In this document: one piece after another, positions 7,381 through 15,709 of the stretch
Numbering within the stretch: the first letter of the stretch is position 1
Layout: every line of letters begins with the position of its first letter
From: Kluyvera sp036759925
GTDB taxonomy: Bacteria > Pseudomonadota > Gammaproteobacteria > Enterobacterales > Enterobacteriaceae
Length of the DNA stretch: 64,000 nt
Reading direction: 5' to 3'
Assembly: GCF_036759925.1 (NCBI RefSeq)
Contig: NZ_JAPKIB010000001.1
Coordinates: 496,001 to 560,000 of the forward strand
Translations under genes and position numbers: made by a program
Notes under the pieces: generated by a model
Seen by the model: only the letters and a program-made list of their open reading frames with translations
Database searches by the model: none
Told to the model about the DNA's origin: nothing

Positions 7381-9162
7381 ATGCGGACGAAACAAGAATA
7401 CGGTGCATTAGTCGAGGGTTGGATAACGGCGGCAGTTCCCCGTTTATCAGCGGACTGCACGCGACTTCATGCGGGCGATACCGCCGCGCAATACCCGGAC
7501 GATGTCGCCGGAATGGAGGGTTTTGTTCGCTTGATGTGGGGACTGTTTCCGCTGGTGAGCGGCGGCAGCGTGCCCGCGTGGCACGACGCATTCGTCACTG
7601 GAGTGCGTAACGGCAGCAACCCACAGCATGCAGGCTACTGGGGCGATGTAGGCGACAACGACCAGCGCTGCGTGGAAATGGCGGCCTTTGGCCTGGGTCT
7701 CGCGCTGCCTAACGGTAAGCTGTGGTCATCACTCTCGGCCGAAGAGCAGGATAACCTCGCCCATTGGCTCAGCCAAAGTGCAGATGTTTCGGTGCCGGAC
7801 AATAACTGGCACTTCTTCCCGGTGCTGATCCAACTGGGGCTGAAATGCGTCGGACGCCTCTACGACATGGCGGTCATCAATCGTCATCTCGACGCCATTG
7901 AGCCCTTCTGGCTCGGCAACGGCTGGTACAGCGATGGCGCCGGCAAACCGCGCGACTATTACATCTCCAGCGCCTTCCATTTTTATGGCCTGATCTACAG
8001 CCACTTTATGCAGGATGTCGACCCCGAGCGCTGCCTGCGCTATCGCCAGCGCGCCCAGCAGTTTGCCAAAGATTACGCCTATTACTTTGCCGCTAACGGC
8101 GAGGGGATTCCGTTTGGCCGCAGCCTGACCTATCGCTTTGTGCAGGTCGCATTCTGGAGCGCGGTCGCCTTTACCGAACTGGAGGTCTTTACCCCTGGCG
8201 TGGTGAAGGGGCTGATTTTGCGCCACCTTGAAAGCTGGCTCGATAAGCCTTTTATCGGCGCCGATGGCCTGTTCACCATTGGCTACAGCTATCCAAACCT
8301 GATTATGGCCGAGGATTACAACAGCCCCGGCTCCCCTTACTGGGCGCTGAAAGCGATGCTGATTCTGGCGCTGCCGGAAGAGAGCGCCTTCTGGCAGGCC
8401 GCCTGCGAACCGCTGCCGACGCTGGATGCCGTTCACCCCGTTCCCGAAGCCGGGCAAATCATCGTCCACAGCGATGAACAACGCCACGCGTGGATGCTGA
8501 TGTCCGGTCAGTTCGACAAAAACAACTTCGTCAACTTCGAGCAGAAGTACTGCAAATTCGCCTACTCCAGCCAGTTTGGTTTTACCCTGGAGCGCGGGCG
8601 CTTTGGCCTGAGCCATGCGGCGGTGGATTCCATGCTGCTGTTCAGCAACGGCGATGACTACTATCGCGGCCGCCGCGAGTGCGACAGCGCTGAGGTAACG
8701 GATGACTGGGTTCGCAGCGAATGGCGTCCGTGGGCTGACGTCACCGTCAGCACCTGGCTGGTTGCGCTGCCGGAAGGCCACGTGCGCGTGCACCGCGTAC
8801 ACACGCCGCGAACACTCGAGTGCGTTGAAGGCGGATTTGCCGCTAATCGCCACCAGCAAATGCGCCAGAGCATCACCAAAAATGGCGTCACCCTTGAAAC
8901 CACACACCACTACAGCCGGATGGTGAGCCTGACCGACAGCCGTCACCCGTTCATCGTCACCACGCCGCCGAACAGCAATTTGCTGTACGCCGCACCGGCC
9001 ACTATCCCCTGCCTGCGCGCACGGCTTAGCGCCGGAACCCATTGGCTCGCCTGTTACGTCAGCGCCGATCCGGGTGCAGTGCGTGAACTGCAGGGGCCAT
9101 TGCATTTTGATGCTACGACACAGCAGTTAACCGTGAACAACCTGACGATCACCCTAAAATAA
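7381..9162 (+). CDS. DUF2264 domain-containing protein
   Basis: A 593-residue protein from the ATG at 7381 (MRTKQEYGALVEGWITAAVP), preceded by GGGA. A TTG at 7318 could add 21 residues but has no Shine-Dalgarno sequence. The whole length resembles the DUF2264 family: an alpha-helical N-terminal part with repeated aromatic and Asn/Gly-rich turns (VPDNNWHFFPVLIQLG, GWYSDGAGKPRDYYISSAFHFYGLIYS), then a C-terminal beta-rich part from about residue 370. There is no signal peptide or membrane segment, so it is predicted cytoplasmic. It is the first gene of a three-gene operon with a LacY-like symporter and a GH88 unsaturated glucuronyl hydrolase. The context suggests an enzyme acting on an imported uronic-acid oligosaccharide, possibly a lyase or hydrolase. 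No catalytic activity can be assigned from sequence. Confidence 0.82.
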   Translation: MRTKQEYGALVEGWITAAVPRLSADCTRLHAGDTAAQYPDDVAGMEGFVRLMWGLFPLVSGGSVPAWHDAFVTGVRNGSNPQHAGYWGDVGDNDQRCVEMAAFGLGLALPNGKLWSSLSAEEQDNLAHWLSQSADVSVPDNNWHFFPVLIQLGLKCVGRLYDMAVINRHLDAIEPFWLGNGWYSDGAGKPRDYYISSAFHFYGLIYSHFMQDVDPERCLRYRQRAQQFAKDYAYYFAANGEGIPFGRSLTYRFVQVAFWSAVAFTELEVFTPGVVKGLILRHLESWLDKPFIGADGLFTIGYSYPNLIMAEDYNSPGSPYWALKAMLILALPEESAFWQAACEPLPTLDAVHPVPEAGQIIVHSDEQRHAWMLMSGQFDKNNFVNFEQKYCKFAYSSQFGFTLERGRFGLSHAAVDSMLLFSNGDDYYRGRRECDSAEVTDDWVRSEWRPWADVTVSTWLVALPEGHVRVHRVHTPRTLECVEGGFAANRHQQMRQSITKNGVTLETTHHYSRMVSLTDSRHPFIVTTPPNSNLLYAAPATIPCLRARLSAGTHWLACYVSADPGAVRELQGPLHFDATTQQLTVNNLTITLK

Positions 9163-9193
9163 CCCTGACCTCTGGATAACGGCGGAGACCGCA

Positions 9194-10459
9194 ATGACCA
9201 CGATGATTCAGTCGACACGTTCGGCGTATATAAAACTCAGTCTCTTTGTTTTTCTGTTTACCTTTACCTGGGCGGCAAGCTTCGGCCTGTACGCCATCTG
9301 GCTTGGCGATAAAGCGGGGCTCGATGCCGTGGATATCGGCACCGTCTTCGCGGTGAACGGCGTGTTCGCGGTAGTGATTAAGCCGGTATACGGCTACATC
9401 ATGGACAAAATCGGCATGAAGAAGCACCTGCTCTATTTTGTCTGCATCGTCTCGGCGTTGATGGCACCGTTCTATATCTGGATCTACCTGCCGCTGCTGC
9501 AAACGCATTTCATCACCGGCATGATTGTCGGCGCGCTGTTCTTTAGCCTCGGCTGGTACGCGGGCGTGGCGGCGGAAGAGTCCTACGTCGACCGCTTCAG
9601 CCGCCTGTATAACATGGAGTTTGGCCGCATTCGCATGTGGGCGGCGCTCGGCTGGGCGACCGCGTCCTCTTTCTCCGGCTTCCTCTATAACATCTCGCCA
9701 AAAATCAACTTCGCCATCAGCAGCGTGTCGGCGCTGTGCATGTTTGCCGTGCTGCTGACGCTCAAGGTGGACCATTTCGGCAAAGAAGAGAATAACGTTT
9801 TATCAAAAGAGAAAATCGTCATTACCGACGTGCTGAACCTGCTGAAAAACCGCAAGTTCTGGATGTTTGCGCTCTATATCGCAGGCGTGGCCTGGATGAT
9901 GTTTATCGCCGAGCAGCAGTTCTCACGCTACTTCGTCACCTTCTTCTCCACCAAAGAGGAAGGCAACGCGATGTTCGGCTATATGAGCACCGCGCAGTCC
10001 GCCGCTGAATTCTTCGGCATGATGCTGGTACCGGCGATTATCAACCGCATCGGCGCCAAGCAGGGCATGCTGCTCACCGGGCTGGTTATCAGCCTGCGCC
10101 TGATTATCTCCGGCATGACTAACGACCCGCTGATTATCTGCCTCGTCAAGCCGCTGTACGGTATTGAGATTGCCCTGATTCTGGTGTCGGTCTTCAAATA
10201 CATTGCCGAGCATTTCGACAAACGCGTTAACGCCACCATGTATCTGCTGGGCTACCAGGCGATGATCTACGTCGGTTCTATCGTTGTCGCGCCACCGGCG
10301 GGTTATGCCTATCAAACCATCGGCTTCGAGCACACCTATCTCATCATGGGCATTATCGCCCTGGTGTTCACCGGCGTCTCCGCCCTCACCTTATCGACCT
10401 GCTACAGCCATAAAAAAAGCGCTGTAGAACAGGAAATCAAGCAGCAAGCGCTGAATTAA
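9194..10459 (+). CDS. LacY-family oligosaccharide:H+ symporter
   Basis: A 421-residue, twelve-helix MFS protein of the oligosaccharide:H+ symporter family. By-eye alignment to LacY shows the MFS loop motif (GYIMDKIGMKKHLLY versus GLLSDKLGLRKYLLW) and conserved Glu126, Arg144 and Trp151 equivalents (EESYVDRFSRLYNMEFGRIRMWAALGW). It also keeps Arg302 (SLRLII), Lys319 and Glu325 (VKPLYGIE). His322 is replaced by Tyr, Glu269 by Ser and Cys148 by Ala, and the Asp237-Lys358 pair seems absent. Proton coupling is therefore probably kept while the sugar site differs. It lies 31 bp after the DUF2264 gene and 17 bp before GH88, so it is presumably the importer for the substrate of those enzymes. Strong Shine-Dalgarno GGAG. 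Confidence 0.88.
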   Translation: MTTMIQSTRSAYIKLSLFVFLFTFTWAASFGLYAIWLGDKAGLDAVDIGTVFAVNGVFAVVIKPVYGYIMDKIGMKKHLLYFVCIVSALMAPFYIWIYLPLLQTHFITGMIVGALFFSLGWYAGVAAEESYVDRFSRLYNMEFGRIRMWAALGWATASSFSGFLYNISPKINFAISSVSALCMFAVLLTLKVDHFGKEENNVLSKEKIVITDVLNLLKNRKFWMFALYIAGVAWMMFIAEQQFSRYFVTFFSTKEEGNAMFGYMSTAQSAAEFFGMMLVPAIINRIGAKQGMLLTGLVISLRLIISGMTNDPLIICLVKPLYGIEIALILVSVFKYIAEHFDKRVNATMYLLGYQAMIYVGSIVVAPPAGYAYQTIGFEHTYLIMGIIALVFTGVSALTLSTCYSHKKSAVEQEIKQQALN

Positions 10460-10476
10460 AACGGGAATATGCCAGC

Positions 10477-11670
10477 ATGATGTCTGAACAGATCAGAAAA
10501 GAACCGCTCGCCTCACACACCCTGAAACCGGGCGAACGTGAAGAGATTGGCCGTAAAATTCGCGGGGCGATGCCCGCGCTGCTGAAGGCGATTGATGACA
10601 ACGCCGACTATTTCGGCACACGCTTCCCGGATGCGGCCTGTAAAAACGGGGTCTATCCGATTATTGATAACGTCGAATGGACCACCAGCTTCTGGACCGG
10701 GCAGCTGTGGCTGGCCTATGAGTGGACGGGGCTTGAGCGCTACCGCACGCTGGCGGAGCAGCATATCCACTCCTTCGGCCAGCGGATTATCAACCGCGAC
10801 CACACCAACCATCACGATCTGGGCTTCCTTTATAGCCTTTCCTGCGTGGCGGGCGAACGCCTGACCGGCAACCGTGAAGCGGGCTACATCGCCCTGCTCG
10901 CCGCCGAGGCGCTGATGGAGCGCTACAACGAGAAGGCCGGGATCATTCAGGCATGGGGTGAGCTGAATAACCCTGAGCAGCAGGGCCGCATGATCATCGA
11001 CTGCAACATGAACCTGCCGCTGCTGTATGAAGCCAGCGCGGCCAGCGGCGACCCGCGCTACGCCGAGGCGGCGAAGCAGCACATTGAGCGGGCGCGTCGC
11101 CATATCGTGCGTGAAGACGGTTCGACCTTCCATACCTGGTATATGGACGTCGAAACCGGCGAGCCGCGCTTTGGCAACACCCATCAGGGCTTCTCCGATG
11201 ATTCGTGCTGGGCGCGCGGCCAGGCGTGGGGCGTGTACGGTTTCCTGCTGAACTACCTGCACACCGGTGATGAACGCCTGCTGGCGCTGAGCCAGACGCT
11301 GGCGAATTACTACCTGAACCGGCTGCCGGAGGATCTTGTCTGCTATTGGGATCTGGCGCTGACCGATCCTGCCAGCGAGCGCGACAGCTCAGCGGCGGCG
11401 ATTGTAGCCTGCGCCCTGCTGGAGTTGGTTAAACATCTGCCGGTCACCCATCCGGATCGCGAGAGCTATGAAACCCTGGCGCTACGGATGATTGGCAACA
11501 TGATCGACGGTTACATTAATTGCGAGCATACGCCGGGCCAGGGGCTGCTTAAACATTCGGTCTATTACTTTAAAGGCGGGATTGGCGTGGACGAGTGCTG
11601 TAGCTGGGGGGATTACTTCCTGATGGAAGCGATGGTGCGCGCAACGCGGAACTGGCAGAGCTACTGGTAA
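10477..11670 (+). CDS. GH88 unsaturated glucuronyl hydrolase
   Basis: Cytoplasmic (alpha/alpha)6-barrel enzyme that removes a 4,5-unsaturated uronic acid from the non-reducing end of oligosaccharides made by polysaccharide lyases. Family motifs are HHDLGFLYSLS (Asp114), RMIIDCNMNLPLLYEAS (Asp175) and FGNTHQGFSDDSCWARGQAWGVYGF. The two Asp residues are 61 apart, the same spacing as catalytic Asp88/Asp149 of Bacillus UGL. Length is 397 residues with no signal peptide. The last gene of the DUF2264 - symporter operon, it implies that the imported sugar carries an unsaturated uronate (glycosaminoglycan, xanthan, gellan, ulvan or similar; the choice cannot be made here). MMS gives two possible start codons at 10477 and 10480. 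Confidence 0.9.
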   Translation: MMSEQIRKEPLASHTLKPGEREEIGRKIRGAMPALLKAIDDNADYFGTRFPDAACKNGVYPIIDNVEWTTSFWTGQLWLAYEWTGLERYRTLAEQHIHSFGQRIINRDHTNHHDLGFLYSLSCVAGERLTGNREAGYIALLAAEALMERYNEKAGIIQAWGELNNPEQQGRMIIDCNMNLPLLYEASAASGDPRYAEAAKQHIERARRHIVREDGSTFHTWYMDVETGEPRFGNTHQGFSDDSCWARGQAWGVYGFLLNYLHTGDERLLALSQTLANYYLNRLPEDLVCYWDLALTDPASERDSSAAAIVACALLELVKHLPVTHPDRESYETLALRMIGNMIDGYINCEHTPGQGLLKHSVYYFKGGIGVDECCSWGDYFLMEAMVRATRNWQSYW

Positions 11671-11689
11671 TAAAAGGCCCGATGGCGTT

Positions 11690-11822
11690 GTGCTTTTCGG
11701 GCCTGCAATTCCCGGGGTCGCTTGCGCTCGCCCGGGCTACCCTCGTATGTAGCCCGGCCAAGCGTCAGCGTCGCCGGGATTAATATGTAGCCCGGCCAAG
11801 CGTCAGCGCCGCCGGGGTTCGC
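11690..11822. repeat. REP cluster (three units) between GH88 gene and cirA
   Basis: Three GC-rich REP-type units. One is inverted (11711-11740, CCCGGGGTCGC ... GCCCGGGCTAC). Two are tandem direct copies (11746-11778 and 11784-11817) sharing TGTAGCCCGGCCAAGCGTCA. The inverted unit is identical over 30 nt to 51850-51879 after eco. They fill the gap between the convergent GH88 operon and cirA and probably form a BIME. Confidence 0.85.
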
Positions 11823-11828
11823 ACAGGT

Positions 11829-13796
11829 TTAGAAGCGGTAATCCACCGCCATAAAGTAGCGACGACCGTCTTCGTTATAGCTGTAGTCATCACGATTCAG
11901 GTCTTTATCACCCACGTTGAGCACGCCCGCGCGCAGCTTAACGTCCTTGGTCGCCTGCCATGCCCCGCCGATATCCCAGGTGGTATAGCCGCCCGGCGTT
12001 TTCGAGGTTGCCGTGGTAGCACGCTGCTTACCGGTGTAGCTTCCCGCCAGATAGAACGTCCAGTCCTGAATCGGGCTCCAGTCCACGCGCCCGTTACCGG
12101 TGTGGAACGGCAGCTCCTGAAGCGGCTTGTCACCACCGTTGCTCAGGTCCCGACCGTCGTTATAGGTATAGTTCAGCGTCACCTTCCAGTCGTCACCGAA
12201 CGGCACCTTCAGCTCGGATTCTACGCCGCGAATACGTGCTTTATTGACGTTATAGTAGGCAAACACCGGCACGCCGTTATCGAAGCCGACAAAGTTCGGA
12301 TAGCCCGGCGCAGCGTTCTTATCGCGCGTACGGCTGATGTTAATCATGTCGTCGATATCGTTCTGGAAGGTGGTCACGTTCGCCTGCACGCCCTCCAGCC
12401 ATCCCTCTTCCCCTTGATAGTAGAGGCCGATTTCATAGCTCTCGCTGGTTTCCGGCTTCAGATCCGGGCTACCGACAATTCGGCAGCCGCCGCGACAGGA
12501 GTTGGTAGCCCAGTCCGGGCTTAACTGCAGCAACGAAGGCGCTTTAAACGCCGTGGCCCAGCCCCCTTTCACCGTCACGGTATCAGTCGCGTTATAGACC
12601 AGATACGCACGCGGGCTCCAGTGGTCACCATAGGTCTGGTGATCGTCCATACGGATGCCGGTGGTCAGCGCCAGCGGTTCAAAGATGCGCCATTCATCTT
12701 CAAGGAACAGCGCGTACTGGCTGGCTGAGGTTTCGCTGCTAGTGCCGCGCGTCAGGTTAACCGGGTCACTCAGCTTGTCGTGACGCCATTCGCCACCTAA
12801 GGTCACCAGTTGATTTATCGCCCCCAGCGGCAGCACGTATTTACCGTCGATGGTGTTGCTTTCAGAGGTGATTTCACTGGCGTTACCCGGGTTCTTATTC
12901 ACCACCTTCTCGCCGTAATACTTAAGCTCGCTGTTGCCCAGCTCCCAGCGGCCATTGTGGCTCAACGAGTAGTTCTGGCGTTCAACGCGGTTACGGTCGA
13001 GCGAGTCGGAGTCGCGGTCCTGGCGGTCGAAACCATAGCCTGCGGTGATGTCGTTGCTCTCGTTCGGCGTCCAGGCAAACTCGACGTTGGCATCGCGACT
13101 GGTGAAGCCCTCAATACGCGGACTCTCGCCGGTCGTACTGGTGCTGGAGGGTTGCTGATCGTCTTTCTCGCGTTTTGCCAGACTACCAAAGGCTTTCATG
13201 CCCAGCACGCCGTCCACCAGCGGACCTGCGGTATAGAACTGGCCGTTCCAGGTGTCGCCACGGTCGCGGTGCTCCTGAATGGTGGTGTCAGCGGTGACGG
13301 TGCCGGTCCATTTGGCGCCAATCTTTTTGGTGATGATATTGACCACGCCGCCCAGTGCATCGGAGCCGTACAACGAAGACATCGGCCCGCGCACCACTTC
13401 AATACGTTCGATGGCGTCTACCGGGATCCAGTTGAGGTCGAAATCATTGTGGCGGAAGACGACGTTACGCGAGTTGACGCGCTTGCCGTCGATAAGAATC
13501 AGGGTATAGCTGCTGTCCAGGCCGCGAATACTCACGCCCTGACGGTTATCCCCTTCGTTGGTGAGCTGAACGCCCGGCACTTCTTTCAGCACATCCTTCA
13601 GGTTCTGCACCGGCTTGCGCTGCAGGTCTTCCTGGGTGATGACGCTGATACTCGCGGGCGCATCCTTCACGCTTTGTTCGGTGGCAGCCGCCGTCACGAC
13701 CATCACGTCTTTATCATCTGCAGCGCTGACCGGCAGCGCCAGGGACATTACGGACGCACAAAGCCCGCCCCGAACCAAGGGGTTTAACCTGAACAT
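11829..13796 (-). CDS. cirA: TonB-dependent catecholate siderophore receptor CirA
   Basis: Outer-membrane 22-stranded beta-barrel receptor for linear catecholates (dihydroxybenzoylserine), and in E. coli the receptor for colicins Ia/Ib. The 655 residues are close to E. coli CirA (663). A signal peptide (MFRLNPLVRGGLCASVMSLALPVSA) is followed by the TonB box region (DDKDVMVVTAA). The plug domain contains LKDVLKEVPGVQLTNEG and VRGPMSSLYGSDALGGVVNIITKK, and the barrel ends in a terminal aromatic (MAVDYRF). A Fur-box-like sequence lies about 180 bp upstream. It is followed on the minus strand by the REP cluster and preceded by lysP, as in E. coli. Confidence 0.96.
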   Translation of the reverse strand: MFRLNPLVRGGLCASVMSLALPVSAADDKDVMVVTAAATEQSVKDAPASISVITQEDLQRKPVQNLKDVLKEVPGVQLTNEGDNRQGVSIRGLDSSYTLILIDGKRVNSRNVVFRHNDFDLNWIPVDAIERIEVVRGPMSSLYGSDALGGVVNIITKKIGAKWTGTVTADTTIQEHRDRGDTWNGQFYTAGPLVDGVLGMKAFGSLAKREKDDQQPSSTSTTGESPRIEGFTSRDANVEFAWTPNESNDITAGYGFDRQDRDSDSLDRNRVERQNYSLSHNGRWELGNSELKYYGEKVVNKNPGNASEITSESNTIDGKYVLPLGAINQLVTLGGEWRHDKLSDPVNLTRGTSSETSASQYALFLEDEWRIFEPLALTTGIRMDDHQTYGDHWSPRAYLVYNATDTVTVKGGWATAFKAPSLLQLSPDWATNSCRGGCRIVGSPDLKPETSESYEIGLYYQGEEGWLEGVQANVTTFQNDIDDMINISRTRDKNAAPGYPNFVGFDNGVPVFAYYNVNKARIRGVESELKVPFGDDWKVTLNYTYNDGRDLSNGGDKPLQELPFHTGNGRVDWSPIQDWTFYLAGSYTGKQRATTATSKTPGGYTTWDIGGAWQATKDVKLRAGVLNVGDKDLNRDDYSYNEDGRRYFMAVDYRF

Positions 13797-13972
13797 TTCC
13801 TATCTCCATGAGGTGAATACTGAATTAAAACAAAGAGGTCTTACTCACAAATGCTGCTGCAATGCCGTTGACCGACGGCCTGTTGTTTTATGCAGATGTG
13901 GCTGGTCCCTCCAGGTTTTATCCATCAGGAGTGGAAATGGCTTCATCTATTTATATGAGGCGTGATAATAAA

Positions 13973-13997
13973 CGTAATGATAATGATTATCAATTAA
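13973..13997. promoter_or_regulatory. Fur box upstream of cirA
   Basis: The core GATAATGATTATCAATTA (13979-13996) matches the 19-bp Fur consensus GATAATGATAATCATTATC well in its left 13 bases. It overlaps a shifted copy beginning TAATGATAATGATTATC. It lies about 180 bp upstream of the cirA start. E. coli cirA is a known Fur-repressed gene. Confidence 0.8.
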
Positions 13998-14056
13998 GTT
14001 TATTTAAAGTTATGTCAAGAAGTAACTATTTGCGTCTATTTTATAGACGGCAGGCA

Positions 14057-14085
14057 TAAAAAAACCTCTCCGAAGAGAGGTTTTC
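14057..14085 (-). terminator. Rho-independent terminator of lysP
   Basis: The hairpin AACCTCTC-CGAA-GAGAGGTT is flanked by A7 on the left and T4 on the right. On the minus strand the stem is followed by seven T residues, 20 bp after the lysP stop. A CirA-direction readthrough role is not needed. Confidence 0.85.
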
Positions 14086-14105
14086 ACATTATCCCGAACC
14101 GCTGA

Positions 14106-15575
14106 TTATTTCTTAAAGCGTTCCGGGAAGTGCATTTCGCTATAGCTCACGAAGTGCGTACCGCGGGTCAGCTTATAGCCGAACCAGATGACCAGGAACA
14201 GCGGAATACCGATATAGGTTGCCGCTACGCCGCCCCAGTCGATGGTATCGGCCAGGAATGCTTCGTAGTTCTGGCCCAAGGTAATGATCAGGCACAGTAC
14301 GAAGGCAAAGATTGGCCCCAGTGGGAAGAACCCGGAACGGTACGGCAGATTATTCAGGTCATGACCCTGCATCACATAGCCGCGACGGAAACGATAATGG
14401 CTAATCGCAATCCCCAGCCAGGCGATAAAGCCGGTCATCCCGGAGGTGTTCAGCAGCCACAGGTAAACGGTCTGGTTGCCAAACATTGAGGTCAGGAAGC
14501 ACAGGCCAGCAATCACGGTCGTCGCATACAGCGCGTTACGCGGCACGCCGCCACGGGAGAGCTTCGAGAAGATGCGCGGCGCTTTGCCGTCGCAGGCCAG
14601 GGTGTAGAGCATACGGGTTGAAGCGTACATCCCGGAGTTACCCGCCGACAGCACCGCCGTCAGGATAACCGCGTTCATAATCGCCGCCGCAGAGAGCAGA
14701 CCCGCGTGTTCGAACACCAGCGTGAACGGGCTGACGGAGATATCTTTCACGTCGTTACGCAGCAGGCTTGGGTCGGTGTAAGGGATGATCAGGCTGATAA
14801 TCAGGATCGCGAACACATAGAACAGCAGGATTCGCCAGAACACCTGACGGACCGCGCGCGGAATGTTCTTCTCTGGATCTTCAGACTCGCCCGCCGCAAT
14901 ACCGATAAGTTCGGTACCCTGGAAGGAGAAGCCGACGATCATCGCCACGCCAATCATCGCTGATAACCCACCGGCAAACGGCGCATCACCGGTTGTCCAG
15001 TTGCTCCAGCCCACCGGCTGCGCACCTTTGAAGATGCCGAGGATCATCATAATGCCGACGATAATAAAGATGATAACAGTCGCGACTTTGATCAGTGAGA
15101 ACCAGTACTCCGCTTCGCCAAAGCCTTTAACCGAGATGTAGTTCAGCAGGAAGATAACGCACAGGAACAGCGCACTCCAGATCCAGCCTGGGGTATCCGG
15201 GAACCACCAGCTCATCACCAGCTGCGCGGCCACCAGGTCAACGGCAATCGTCACCGCCCAGTTGTACCAGTAGTTCCAGCCCAGGGCGAAGCCGAAGCCC
15301 TCTTCCACATAGTTCTGGCCATAGGTGGCAAAAGAACCGGATACCGGCATATAGGCTGCCAGCTCGCCAAGACTGGTCATCAGGAAGTACACCATCAGGC
15401 CAATCAGAATATAGGAAAACAGCGCGCCGCCCGGGCCCGCCTGAGAAATGGTTGCGCCGGACGCAACAAACAGACCTGTACCAATGGAACCGCCAATGGC
15501 GATCATCGTCAGGTGACGCGCCTTGAGTTCGCGACGTAACGCGGGCGCTTGTGTGGTTTTTGTTTCGGAACCCAT
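14106..15575 (-). CDS. lysP: Lysine-specific permease LysP
   Basis: Inner-membrane lysine:H+ symporter of the amino acid-polyamine-organocation superfamily. It also senses lysine for the CadC acid response in E. coli. The 489 residues equal E. coli LysP. Twelve membrane segments begin at about residue 20. Hallmarks are the first-helix substrate motif RHLTMIAIGGSIGTGLFVASGATISQAGPGG and the amino-acid permease signature region following GSFATYGQNYVEEGFGFALGWNYWYNW. It has its own terminator at 14057-14085. The preceding gap holds a 10-bp hairpin and yeiE. Confidence 0.97.
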   Translation of the reverse strand: MGSETKTTQAPALRRELKARHLTMIAIGGSIGTGLFVASGATISQAGPGGALFSYILIGLMVYFLMTSLGELAAYMPVSGSFATYGQNYVEEGFGFALGWNYWYNWAVTIAVDLVAAQLVMSWWFPDTPGWIWSALFLCVIFLLNYISVKGFGEAEYWFSLIKVATVIIFIIVGIMMILGIFKGAQPVGWSNWTTGDAPFAGGLSAMIGVAMIVGFSFQGTELIGIAAGESEDPEKNIPRAVRQVFWRILLFYVFAILIISLIIPYTDPSLLRNDVKDISVSPFTLVFEHAGLLSAAAIMNAVILTAVLSAGNSGMYASTRMLYTLACDGKAPRIFSKLSRGGVPRNALYATTVIAGLCFLTSMFGNQTVYLWLLNTSGMTGFIAWLGIAISHYRFRRGYVMQGHDLNNLPYRSGFFPLGPIFAFVLCLIITLGQNYEAFLADTIDWGGVAATYIGIPLFLVIWFGYKLTRGTHFVSYSEMHFPERFKK

Positions 15576-15654
15576 GTGAAAATGCTATCCATCCAAAAAA
15601 TGAGGCGCGATTGTAACAGACGATTCCGGCATATCACGGTAGAAATGCGCAGTT

Positions 15655-15683
15655 ATAAGAGAGCTTCATGATCGCTCTCTTAT
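15655..15683. terminator. Hairpin between lysP promoter and yeiE end
   Basis: Perfect 10-bp inverted repeat ATAAGAGAGC (15655-15664) / GCTCTCTTAT (15674-15683) with a nine-base loop, located 27 bp after the yeiE stop on the minus strand. There is no long T-tract, so it may be a weak terminator or an mRNA 3'-end stabiliser for yeiE. Confidence 0.55.
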
Positions 15684-15709
15684 TATAAGTAAAGCATCCG
15701 ATGGCGATT

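Larger units (their letters stand above)
13797..14105. other. cirA-lysP intergenic region
   Basis: This 309-bp AT-rich gap holds the cirA promoter region with its Fur-type site and the lysP terminator (separate entries). A short open frame crossing it has no homology I recognise and no convincing ribosome-binding site, so it is not called as a gene. Confidence 0.6.

Noticed and set aside
7729..9105. 458-residue open frame on the minus strand
   Set aside because: It is antisense to the DUF2264 gene, has Arg/Gln/His-rich low-complexity composition typical of shadow frames in GC-rich codons, and matches no family I know.
12810..13787. 325-residue open frame on the plus strand
   Set aside because: Antisense to cirA, with no ribosome-binding site or recognisable domain; cirA is unambiguous.
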